Shown here: positions 48,670-57,155 of the stretch, one piece after another | Numbering within the stretch: position 1 is the first letter of the stretch | Layout of the letters: each line of letters starts with the position of its first letter | NCBI RefSeq assembly: GCF_019402665.1 | Contig: NZ_VSST01000019.1 | Coordinates: forward strand, 1-64,000 | DNA: 64,000 nt | Direction: 5' to 3' | Source of the DNA: Bradyrhizobium canariense | Lineage (GTDB): Bacteria; Pseudomonadota; Alphaproteobacteria; Rhizobiales; Xanthobacteraceae | The notes under the pieces: generated by a model | Database searches by the model: none | What the model was told of the DNA's origin: nothing | What the model saw: only the letters and a program-made list of their open reading frames with translations | Position numbers and translations under genes: made by a program

Positions 48670-48978
48670 TCAGGACTCGTCCAGCATACGATAGTTGCCG
48701 ACAATCCTCACATCACGAACCAGCGGCAGCTCCGCGCAGCGGTCACGGATGCCGTCCTGGAACGTCTGAAATGCCTTGAGTTTCGGGATCGGGCTCGAGC
48801 CGTCCTCGGCCGCGGCCTCGACAAGATGGATGAAGGTGTCGTCCTCCAGCCGCAGCGTCAGATAGCGCACACCGTCCGGCCCGGCCGCCTTCAATTCGGC
48901 AAATACGGCCGAAACCAGCTCAGCATTCCGATCGGCCAGCTCCGGCCTAGCCTTGTACCTGATCAACGTCCTTCTCAT
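48670..48978 (-). CDS. Small conserved protein upstream of the ECF sigma gene
   Basis: A 102-residue protein (MRRTLIRYKARPELADRNAE ... FTFIHLVEAAAEDGSSP), probably a dimeric alpha/beta-barrel (ABM/EthD-like). GGAG lies 7 bases before the ATG at 48978; an ATG at 48996 is possible. 20 bp before the sigma factor start, on the same strand. No function known. Confidence 0.7.
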   Translation of the reverse strand: MRRTLIRYKARPELADRNAELVSAVFAELKAAGPDGVRYLTLRLEDDTFIHLVEAAAEDGSSPIPKLKAFQTFQDGIRDRCAELPLVRDVRIVGNYRMLDES

Positions 48979-49175
48979 CGCGCGCTCCTTGCTCATGTCG
49001 CGACCTGGTTCGCTCAAAATCGCGCACATGGCCGCATCACCCCTAGGACGTTTGCCGACCGGCGAAGGATGCGGCCCGGAAACAATTATTTTTGGGCGCA
49101 TCCTTTGCCGCTCAGCCCTCGTCTAGCCCGCAGAACGCGCCGCGACAGGCTGGCGCGACACACGGAGAGAGGGCG

Positions 49176-50582
49176 ATGCAGACCCCGACCAATCGCGCCG
49201 CGCAGAACTGGGTGCTCGGCGTCACCGCGCTGGCATCCTTCATGATGGCGCTGGACGCCATGATCATCACGACGGCATTCGCGACCATCCGCGCCGAATT
49301 CGGCAGCCCGGTCGAGACGCTGCAATGGACCGTCAACGCCTTCAACCTGACCTTTGCCGTGCTGCTCCTGACCGGTGCCGCGCTCGGCGACCGCTTCGGT
49401 CGCCGCCGCATGTTCGCGGCCGGGCTCGCCCTGTTCGTCGTTGCATCGGCGGCCTGTGCGCTCGCAGGCAATGCCACCGCGCTGATCGCCGCCCGCGCGC
49501 TGCAGGGCGCCGGCGCTGCGCTGGTGATGCCGCTGGCCATGGCGATCCTGAGCGGCACGTTCGGCCGCGAGGAGCGCGCCCGCGCGCTCGGCATTTTCGC
49601 CAGCATCACCGGCTGCGCGCTGATCATCGGCCCCGCCGTCGGCGGCTTCATCACCGAACATTTCGGCTGGCGCTGGGTGTTCTGGATCAACCTGCCGATC
49701 GGCCTGATCGCGATCACCCTGGTGCTGGCACGATTGCGCGAAAGCTTCGGCCCGGCCGCCGCGTTGGACATCCCCGGACTGGCGCTTGTTGCGCTGGCGG
49801 CGCTGGCGTGGGTGTGGAGCCTGTTGCGCGGCAACGCCGTGGGGTGGGCGAGCGCCGAAATCATCGCCACGCTGATGTCGGGCCTGGTGTTCACGGCCGG
49901 CTTCGTGCTCTGGGAATTGCGCGCGGCCGCGCCGATGGTGCCGATGCGGCTGTTCTCATCGCGGGCGCTTGCCTCCGGCATGTCCGCAAGCGTGCTGTTC
50001 TACGCCGCGATGTATGGCGTCTTGTTCCTGCTGCCGCAGTTCCTCCAGACCACGCTGGGCTTCGACGCCTTCGGCGCCGGACTTCGCCTGCTCCCCTGGA
50101 CAGCGACGCTGTTCGTCACCGCCCCGATCGCGGGCGCGGTCGTCAACAGGTTCGGCGAGCGGCCGCTGGTGGTGACGGGATTGCTGATGCAGGCGATCGG
50201 CCTCGGCTGGATCGCGGAGATCGTGAGCCCCGCGGTTACCTACTCCGCTCTGGTCGCGCCGCTGGTGCTGGCCGGCGTCGGTGTCTCGATGGCGATGCCG
50301 GCAGCACAGAACGCCATCCTGAGCTCGGTCGCGGTGGCCGAAATGGGCAAGGCGTCCGGCATCTTCAACATGGGCCGCTTCCTCGGCGGCATGTTCGGCA
50401 TCGCCGCGCTGGTGGCGAACTTCTCGGCCCATGGCGGGGTCGATTCGGCCGCTCATTTCGAGAGCGGATTTGCCGCGGCGATGAGCCTCGCCGCAACGCT
50501 GTCGCTGGCCGGCGCGATTGCAGGGTTTTTCCTGCCGGCACGGCGACGGACCGCCGGCGCAGCCGCGCCGCAAGATGCGTGA
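49176..50582 (+). CDS. MFS exporter, DHA2 (EmrB/QacA, 14-TM) type
   Basis: A 468-residue drug-type exporter. Motif A is GAALGDRFGRRRMFAAGLALF, motif C is ITGCALIIGPAVGGFITEHF, and ALDAMIITTAFATIRAEFG the motif D1; hydrophobic segments fit 13-14 helices. Substrate unknown. GGAGAGAGGGCG precedes the ATG. Divergent from the ECF sigma/small gene pair; no linked regulator on its side. A hairpin follows at 50614. Confidence 0.88.
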   Translation: MQTPTNRAAQNWVLGVTALASFMMALDAMIITTAFATIRAEFGSPVETLQWTVNAFNLTFAVLLLTGAALGDRFGRRRMFAAGLALFVVASAACALAGNATALIAARALQGAGAALVMPLAMAILSGTFGREERARALGIFASITGCALIIGPAVGGFITEHFGWRWVFWINLPIGLIAITLVLARLRESFGPAAALDIPGLALVALAALAWVWSLLRGNAVGWASAEIIATLMSGLVFTAGFVLWELRAAAPMVPMRLFSSRALASGMSASVLFYAAMYGVLFLLPQFLQTTLGFDAFGAGLRLLPWTATLFVTAPIAGAVVNRFGERPLVVTGLLMQAIGLGWIAEIVSPAVTYSALVAPLVLAGVGVSMAMPAAQNAILSSVAVAEMGKASGIFNMGRFLGGMFGIAALVANFSAHGGVDSAAHFESGFAAAMSLAATLSLAGAIAGFFLPARRRTAGAAAPQDA

Positions 50583-50613
50583 GGCTGACAACACTTGAGT
50601 TTCGTTATTGGGC

Positions 50614-50631
50614 TGGCGGCTTGTGCCGCCA
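50614..50631 (+). terminator. Probable terminator of the MFS gene
   Basis: TGGCGGC / GCCGCCA with a four-base loop, followed by CCCTTCTTTCT, 31 bp after the stop. Confidence 0.5.
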
Positions 50632-50733
50632 CCCTTCTTTCTGATCATGAAGCGTCGTTCTAAAATGAAAACGACATCTGGTGGAAGACATCGCAGTCCT
50701 CCGACGCGCATTGCAACCCGCAGGACACGTTTT

Positions 50734-51381
50734 CGCGTTCTCGCGGCGAAATTCGCCCGAGGTTTGCCTGGTCACTCCGCCGTCAAATCCAAGAGGGCGC
50801 AGGGAAGGCCGGGTGCTGACCTCGCACCCGCGGTCCGCTGCGCGAAAAGCACACGCAGAAAAACCGCACAGCAGCATACAGGTGGTGCCAATCACTCGGC
50901 CTTCCCTGCGCGATGGTTGGACGGCTTATGCCGTGCTCTCCCGGGAGCCGAGTTCTCTTTGGCCTCCCTCGCCTTCGCGAAATTCACCGGCACCGCGCCG
51001 GTTGACGCAGATGCCGCATTCGCCAGGGCTTGACCGTAGCAACGACGGCCAGGACCACACGGTTTTGCCGTACGCACGGCTCGCCATTTCGCCGCAGTTT
51101 TTCCAGCCCTGTCGACAGAGCCGGAAACTTACAGACGAGACGAAGCCTAGCAGCGCCGCTCGTCGGAACGAAGCCTTGGGCTCACGGAGAGCAATCCGCC
51201 CTGCCCTTGGCCTCTCGCACCCGAACGCTGCCGCGTCCACCGCAAGCCCAGCTCGCGAACATGACGACCACAAGATCGCCCCTCAAGAATGAGCCGGGAT
51301 GAGCGGACACATACGCCAAAACCGAATTTCGGTAAAGTGGAATATTTTTGCGTGAGCGGATTGACAGGGGGCGACACAGGG
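50734..51381. repeat. Dispersed ~640-bp non-coding repeat, copy B
   Basis: Full-length match to copy A (offset about 50734), nearly identical from 50890 to 51350; the region around 50790-50885 differs most. It carries the same 15-bp inverted arms, although the inner hairpin is altered (GGGTGCTGACCTCGCACCC). 51382-51547 past its end contains no gene. Confidence 0.85.
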
Positions 51382-51547
51382 CTGGAGCGTTGCGAGACAG
51401 ACCGTCGGTTCGACAGGCGAGAGTTGGCCAAAGGAACGGAAAAGCCCACCAATTTAACCTACCCGCTCGAACGACAAATCTGGCTTTCCATCGAAGCGCA
51501 CCAGAACAGCTTGAGTCGCTGCCTCTCCACAAACCCATGAGTCTTGT

Positions 51548-52281
51548 AGCCGGCGGCTTTTGCGGTCCAGTTCGCAGGGACATACTTGTTTCTCGCCTGC
51601 CTGGCGCTTGTCGCTTTGATGGTTCAGGCTCGTCTGAATTTACTGCCATCCCACGATGAGTCGGAGCAAACCGAAAGCCGCCCGATTTCGCAGATCGCAC
51701 GCCAGCCGGGGTTCATCATGGCCGTTCTCAGCAGCGCGTTCGGAAATGCAGGCATGAATATGCTGATGACATCGGCTCCAATCGCAATGATCTCCCATCA
51801 TCACACATATGCCGATGCTGCGTTCGTGATCCAATGGCATGCCTTGGGAATGTTCGCCCCGTCCTTGGCGACGGGGGCATTGATCAAGCGCGCAGGCCCG
51901 ACCACGATCATCCGGCTCGGCGCGCTTTTGATGCTCGCTTGCGCTGCCGCGGCCGCACTTCTCGGAACCGGCGTGAGTGCGTTCTGGGTTTCGATGGTGC
52001 TGCTGGGGGTTGGCTGGAATTTTCTCTACGTCGGCGGAAGCACGCTTCTGACCGGAAACTATCGCGTTTCAGAGCGCGCCAAGGCTCAAGCGCTGCACGA
52101 TCAAACAGTATTCCTATCAACCGCCATCAGCGCGCTTCTATCCGGTTGGCTGCTCCAGCAGGCGGGCTGGCAATTCTTGCTCGGCGTGACAGCGGCTTTG
52201 GCAGCGACCGTCTTGCTTGCGAGCATCTGGTTGGCAGAATCCGAGACCAAGGTGCCGCAGTTCGCCAAGGCATCTGAATAA
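51548..52281 (+). pseudogene. 5'-truncated MFS transporter gene (C-terminal half)
   Basis: The frame encodes about 240 residues ending at TAA 52279-52281 that match only the C-terminal six helices of a 12-TM MFS protein (YLFLACLALVALMVQARLNL, then a loop, IARQPGFIMAVLSSAFGNAG, ALLSGWLLQQAGWQFLLG). The frame is closed by a TAG just upstream (about 51545), and the N-terminal half is not found. Repeat copy B ends 165 bp upstream, so the truncation is close to the insertion point of that element. Confidence 0.7.
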
Positions 52282-52401
52282 GGCATATCCTCTTCATAAT
52301 GCGGAGCCCAATGGTCTGCACAAGGGTCGAATGATATGGGCACGCACAGCAAACAGTCGCTGCCGTAGATACCCGACGCCGGGGTACCACCGAAGTGCCG
52401 C

Positions 52402-52611
52402 CTACCGCGCGGCCCACATCACAGCGCCTCGACAGAAGTTGAAGGCGAGGCGTCCATAGAGAAAGCCGCTTCCCGGCTCTGACGCAGCGAGGCGGTACGA
52501 ATTGCCGAGAGCACGGAGAATTTCGATCATCTCCATCAATTCATGATGCGTCAGCGTCAAATGAAGACTGGCATGCGACAGGAGCAGGGCTTGAATGCCA
52601 ATGTTGATCAT
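52402..52611 (-). CDS. Small protein coupled to the AraC gene
   Basis: A 69-residue protein: INIGIQALLLSHASLHLTLT then HHELMEMIEILRALGNSYRL, with a His cluster and a hydrophobic N-terminus. Its ATG overlaps the stop of the upstream araC gene as ATGA (52608-52611), which supports translation. AGGAG is 10 bases upstream. No family recognised. Confidence 0.55.
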   Translation of the reverse strand: MINIGIQALLLSHASLHLTLTHHELMEMIEILRALGNSYRLAASEPGSGFLYGRLAFNFCRGAVMWAAR

Positions 52612-53459
52612 GACGGACCTGCTCCTGCGCACGGCAGCGGCATAATTTGCGCGAGATAAGCGCTTCTCCATTGATACGGCGTATCGCCGACAAAGCGCTT
52701 GAACACCGTGGTGAAATGCGCCTGGGTCTGGAAACCCACGGTCAGGGCGATGTCCACGAGCGCAATTTCGGCCTGCTTGAGCAGCTCCTGGGCGCGCTCG
52801 ATGCGGCGCCTCAGCAGATATTCATGAGGTCGCACGCCGACGGCCGCACGGAACTGCCCGGCGAAATGCATCCTGCTCAGGCCGGCGACGGCGGCCATGT
52901 CCTGAAGCGTTATCTTTGCAGTCAGATTCTTGTCGACATATTGCAGGACGCGCCTGAGACGCCAATTCTGCAGCGACCGTACGGTCCTTCCAGCATCCCC
53001 CTCGCGAATGGCGTCGGCCTGATCGAGCTCGGCCCGTGCGCTGGGAGCCTGCCGACTGAACGTCCGGGTGAGGATCGCAAGCCGCAGGGCGTCGGCCATG
53101 ATGGCGGAATGGGTATCGTGCGTGGCCTCGGTCGCCGCGAGCGCATCGGACAGGCGCCGCATCACCGGATCAGCGGCTTCTCCTCCTGCGAAGGCCCGTT
53201 CGCTCTCGGCAGGCGGCGGTGCAAGGAGTTTTGCGGAGAGCCTGAAGCGGGGCCCGCGAGCGGCAGAACGTCCGGCGTCCGCCGCATGCTCGACCGCCAG
53301 GGCCATGTCCAGATGGACGAAAGACAGCATTGTTCCGCCTTCGTCGAACCGGTCAGGGAGTTTCGATAGCCCGAGCCGATCGCGATCGATTGCCGAGATA
53401 TCGATCGCGCGAACGTCATGATCCTTGATCGCCTGTGAGCGTGACATCTGCAGCGACAT
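52608..53459 (-). CDS. AraC-family regulator (paralogue 1)
   Basis: A 283-residue regulator. The C-terminal DNA-binding domain (about 180-275) has both HTHs: KITLQDMAAVAGLSRMHFAG, QFRAAVGVRPHEYLLRRRIE and LVDIALTVGFQTQAHFTTVF. The N-terminal half is poorly conserved (AraC_binding_2-like). It is a close paralogue of the AraC gene at 60830. It is divergent from the histidine kinase gene; a 16-bp palindrome lies in the 453-bp gap between them. Confidence 0.85.
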   Translation of the reverse strand: MSLQMSRSQAIKDHDVRAIDISAIDRDRLGLSKLPDRFDEGGTMLSFVHLDMALAVEHAADAGRSAARGPRFRLSAKLLAPPPAESERAFAGGEAADPVMRRLSDALAATEATHDTHSAIMADALRLAILTRTFSRQAPSARAELDQADAIREGDAGRTVRSLQNWRLRRVLQYVDKNLTAKITLQDMAAVAGLSRMHFAGQFRAAVGVRPHEYLLRRRIERAQELLKQAEIALVDIALTVGFQTQAHFTTVFKRFVGDTPYQWRSAYLAQIMPLPCAGAGPS

Positions 53460-53597
53460 CGTCGAATCTCCTTGTCCCGTTTTCGATCCGGCCTGGCCTG
53501 ACCGGCTTGCCCGAATGCCATGGGAGGAGAGTAATTCGGCGGTGTGCGCGATCCATTCTACCCGCGGGTGCGTCTATAGGTTCTCGGGTTGACCGCG

Positions 53598-53613
53598 TCA
53601 TACCTAGGTATGA
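53598..53613. promoter_or_regulatory. 16-bp perfect palindrome between araC and the kinase gene
   Basis: TCATACCTAGGTATGA, fully symmetric. The rest of 53460-53912 shows no gene. It is a plausible binding site of the FixJ-like regulator or of AraC. Confidence 0.55.
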
Positions 53614-53912
53614 TCACGACCTGTTCGTCGGGTGAGCGCACCGATGCGACGTCTCACCGGGATTGCGGCTGCGGGCACAACTTGCGGCGCGACGCCTGCG
53701 GTAAGTTGACGCGCTTTCTGCGCACCATCCGCCGGCGGGACCACGCGAGCTCCCTGGTTTTTCCGGGGAATGCCGCTTGCCGGCGGTTTCACCGCATCGA
53801 GCGCGCGACAGGTCTTCCACGAGAGCACGAAAATCGCGCGGGTGGATGTTGTGAACGCGATCAAATCGCGGCATCAACGCGCTGATAGCTGATGTGAGAA
53901 GAACGACTGCAA

Positions 53913-55829
53913 GTGACGATGACGCGTCATGATCTGACCACGGGCTCATCCAAGAGCCGCACCGGCTTGCGGTCCTTGTCCGCCATCCTCGCCTTTGCGG
54001 TTTTCCTGGTTGACGTCCTGACGCCGCTCGAGGGCGCGGTGGCGGTTCTCTATATCGTGGCGATCCTGCTCGCGGCGAAGACCAACCGGCGCGACGACAC
54101 CATCGTCGCCGCGGCCGGCTGCGTCGTCCTGACGATAACAGCCTATCTCCTGTCGCACGATCTGCGGACCATCGCCTCACCCGCCCTTCGTGTGCTGGTG
54201 AGCCTCGCGGCAATCGGGATCACGACCTTGCTGGCGCTGCAAAATCACGCGGCAACGAAGCGCCTCGCCGCGCAGGCCCGCCTGCTCAACCTCTCGCACG
54301 ACATGATCTTCGTCAGAGACCGCGGCGGCGTGATCACCTTCTGGAACAAGACGGCCGAGCAGGTCTACGGGTGGTCTGCCGACGAGGCGGTCGGGCAGCT
54401 CGCCGACGCGCTCCTGCAAACCAGATATCCCGACCGGCGCGAGGTCATCGAAGCGGGCCTGGTGGGCACCGGTCGATGGGAAGGCCGCGTGCAGCAACGA
54501 ACGAAAGACGGCGCGGCGCTCACCGTCGATGCCCGATGGGCCTTGCAGCACGACCGTCTTGGCAAGCCGGTCGGAGTCCTTGAAACGCACACCGACGTCA
54601 CCGACCGCGTGGCCGCACACAACGCGCTGGTGCGAAGCGAACAGCGATACCGCCGGATGTTCGACGCAAGCCGGATCGGCGTCGTCGAAGAGGATTGGAG
54701 CGAACTCCGAACCGCACTGCAATCGCTGGATACCGCGGGAGCCAGCCTGCGCGACCATCTGGCGCGGCATCCCGGTTTCGTCCGGCATGCCCGCCGGCTC
54801 GCTGCAATCACCGACGTCAATCCGGCCCTGCAAAAGATGGCAGGCGCAAACGGCGCCTCGACTTTTATCGAGAATGTGGACCTACTTCTCGGCGAGAACG
54901 ACCGCAGCTTCCTCGGCGCGTTGATCGCGTTCGCGGAAGGCGAGCCGTTCTACGAAGGCGAAACCGAGCTCGTCAGGCTCGACGGACGCAAGGTTCCGGT
55001 GCTGTTCACGATCACCTTCCCCTCCGGGCCTGACGGCGACCGCAACGTGCTCGCCTTCGTCGTCGACATCACCGAGCGCAAGCAGGCGCAGGATGCGTTG
55101 CTCGCGGCGCAGGCGGAGCTCGCCCATGCCGCGCGCGTTGCCACCCTCGGCGAGCTCAGCGCCTCTATCGCCCACGAGGTCAATCAGCCGCTGGCGGCGA
55201 TCGTCACCAGCGGCGAGGCCGGCTTGCGATGGCTGCGGCGCGACGTGCCCGATCTGAAGGAGGTCGCGGCCACGATCGTTCACGTCGTCGCGCAGGGCCG
55301 CCGTGCCGGCGAGGTCGTGGCCCGCATCCGCACCTTCCTGAAGAAGGCGCCTGCCCAGCAGGACAGTCTCGATATCGCCGAGATCATCCAGGAAGCGGCC
55401 CTTCTGGTCGCGCGGGAGCTCGCGAATGACGACGTCGTCCTGACTGTCGAGACGACGCCTGGCCTGAAGCCAATTCGCGGCGACCGGATCCAGCTTCAGC
55501 AGGTGCTGGTCAACCTGCTGGTCAATGCCGCCCAGGCCATGTCGGACCAGCGCGGTTCCCGTACCGTCATGCTGCGCGCCAGCGCCGTCGACGGCGAGAG
55601 ACTCGCCATCACGGTGCAGGACAGCGGCCCCGGCATCCGGCCGGACGACATGCCACGCCTGTTTGATCCGTTCTTCACGACGAAGCGCGGCGGAATGGGC
55701 ATGGGACTTGCGATCTGCCGAACGACGGTGGAAGCTCACGGCGGCGAGTTGTCGGTCGAGAGCACCCCCGGCGCGGGAGCGACATTCCGCCTGACACTGC
55801 CATACAGCCAAGAACACATCAGACCATGA
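53913..55829 (+). CDS. PAS-domain sensor histidine kinase, HPK4-like
   Basis: A 638-residue membrane kinase. Residues 1-120: four hydrophobic helices (LSAILAFAVFLVDVL, GAVAVLYIVAILLAA, TIVAAAGCVVLTITAYLL, VLVSLAAIGITTLLAL). Two PAS domains follow (about 130-245 and 250-390), the second ends DITERKQAQDALLAAQAEL. HisKA: LGELSASIAHEVNQPLAAIV (His about 421), ATPase: QVLVNLLVNAAQAMS (N box), VQDSGPGIRPDDM (G1), RLFDPFFTTKRGGMGMGLAI (F/G2). This is the FixL/DctB-like layout without haem-binding evidence. The GTG at 53913 or ATG at 53919 may start. It overlaps the response regulator (ATGA). Confidence 0.9.
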   Translation: MTMTRHDLTTGSSKSRTGLRSLSAILAFAVFLVDVLTPLEGAVAVLYIVAILLAAKTNRRDDTIVAAAGCVVLTITAYLLSHDLRTIASPALRVLVSLAAIGITTLLALQNHAATKRLAAQARLLNLSHDMIFVRDRGGVITFWNKTAEQVYGWSADEAVGQLADALLQTRYPDRREVIEAGLVGTGRWEGRVQQRTKDGAALTVDARWALQHDRLGKPVGVLETHTDVTDRVAAHNALVRSEQRYRRMFDASRIGVVEEDWSELRTALQSLDTAGASLRDHLARHPGFVRHARRLAAITDVNPALQKMAGANGASTFIENVDLLLGENDRSFLGALIAFAEGEPFYEGETELVRLDGRKVPVLFTITFPSGPDGDRNVLAFVVDITERKQAQDALLAAQAELAHAARVATLGELSASIAHEVNQPLAAIVTSGEAGLRWLRRDVPDLKEVAATIVHVVAQGRRAGEVVARIRTFLKKAPAQQDSLDIAEIIQEAALLVARELANDDVVLTVETTPGLKPIRGDRIQLQQVLVNLLVNAAQAMSDQRGSRTVMLRASAVDGERLAITVQDSGPGIRPDDMPRLFDPFFTTKRGGMGMGLAICRTTVEAHGGELSVESTPGAGATFRLTLPYSQEHIRP

Positions 55830-56497
55830 CACGACCAGACCACGCGCAATCGCCCGCCCAATCGCTCAACTCGGTCGTTATCATCGTTGATGACGACGCA
55901 GGGATCCGCGCCTCGCTCGACAGCCTGTTCCGATCGGTCGGCCTCGATACGCGCCTGTACGGCTCGCCGTCCGAACTGCTTGGAGGCTCGCTGCCCGACG
56001 GCCCCGGCTGCATCGTGCTGGACGTCCGCCTTCCCGGCGTGAGCGGGCTCGACCTGCAGGGCCAGCTCGTCCGGCAGGGCATCAGCTATCCGATCATCTT
56101 CATGACGGGCCATGGGGACATTCCGATGTCCGTGCGTGCCATGAAGGCCGGCGCGGTCGATTTCCTCTCCAAGCCATTTCGCGACCAGGACATGCTCGAT
56201 GCCGTGACCGCGGCGCTCGAACGCGATGCGCAGCACCGGGCCGAAGCCGCGACCAAGGAGGACATCCGCGCCCAATACGAGACCCTGACGGCGCGCGAGC
56301 GCGAGGTGATGGGCCATGTCACCGCCGGCCTGATGAACAAACAGGTCGCCGCCCTGATCGGCCTCAGCGAGATCACGGTCAAGATCCACCGCGGGAACGT
56401 CATGCGCAAGATGGGGGTCCGGTCGTTCGCCGACCTCGTTCGCAAGGCCGAGGCGCTCGGAGTTTCCCAGACCCGCAGGACTTCGGACCAAACCTGA
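55826..56497 (+). CDS. FixJ/NarL-family response regulator
   Basis: A 223-residue regulator. Receiver: VVIIVDDDAGIRASLDSLF (acidic pocket), CIVLDVRLPGVSGLDL (phosphorylated Asp), FMTGHGD (Thr) and FLSKPF (Lys). LuxR-type HTH: LTAREREVMGHVTAGLMNKQ then VAALIGLSEITVKIHRGNVM, FixJ-like. The ATG overlaps the kinase stop by 4 bases, so they form a cognate pair. Confidence 0.92.
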   Translation: MTRPDHAQSPAQSLNSVVIIVDDDAGIRASLDSLFRSVGLDTRLYGSPSELLGGSLPDGPGCIVLDVRLPGVSGLDLQGQLVRQGISYPIIFMTGHGDIPMSVRAMKAGAVDFLSKPFRDQDMLDAVTAALERDAQHRAEAATKEDIRAQYETLTAREREVMGHVTAGLMNKQVAALIGLSEITVKIHRGNVMRKMGVRSFADLVRKAEALGVSQTRRTSDQT

Positions 56498-56600
56498 GTA
56501 TAATTCCGGCGGGACTGCCCCAGGTGCATAAAGCGCCATCGGCCGCGCCGAGGGAGATGCTCTTCCTTGCGGAACACCGCGGCCAGGATTAGGCGCCCCC

Positions 56601-56981
56601 ATGGCCAAAAGCTTGGTGATTGCGATCGTAGACGACGACGAAGGCGTTCGGGCATCGCTGGCGAGCCTCGTGCGTTCGGTCGGCTACGAGGCCCAGGCCT
56701 ACGAATCCGGCGTGGACTTCCTGCGGCAGGCGCAGGGAGACGATCCGGCATGCATGATCGCCGACGTCCAGATGCCGGTCATCACAGGCGATGAGCTGCA
56801 GGCCCAGCTGGTTGCCGCCGGCCGCCATTTTCCAATCATCTTCATGACGGCGTTTCCGAGTGAAACCGTGCGTCAGCGCGTCATGGCCGCAGGCGCGCAT
56901 TGCTATCTTGGCAAGCCTTCCAGCGGTGACGAGATCATCCGCTGCCTCGAAGACGCGCTGGCAGGCAACGGGCCGCAATAG
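56601..56981 (+). CDS. Single-domain receiver protein
   Basis: A 126-residue REC domain without output: IAIVDDDEGVRASLASLVRS, DPACMIADVQMPVITGDELQ (Asp), FMTAFPSE (Thr), CYLGKPSSGDE (Lys). It is 103 bp after the FixJ-like gene and may be a phosphate sink or adaptor for the same kinase (inference). Confidence 0.9.
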   Translation: MAKSLVIAIVDDDEGVRASLASLVRSVGYEAQAYESGVDFLRQAQGDDPACMIADVQMPVITGDELQAQLVAAGRHFPIIFMTAFPSETVRQRVMAAGAHCYLGKPSSGDEIIRCLEDALAGNGPQ

Positions 56982-57155
56982 TCCGGCCCGCGGCTGGCGC
57001 GGACGAGCGCCGTTTTCCCTCAACCCGACGTGCAATCCGGCAACGAGGTTGGTGAACCGGAAATACCGGCGAGCCCCTCGCACCTCATATTCGCGCGCGT
57101 ATCACGACATTGGCGGGGCTGGCTGTTCTGCCGAGGGAAATGGGGATCTCGCGCG

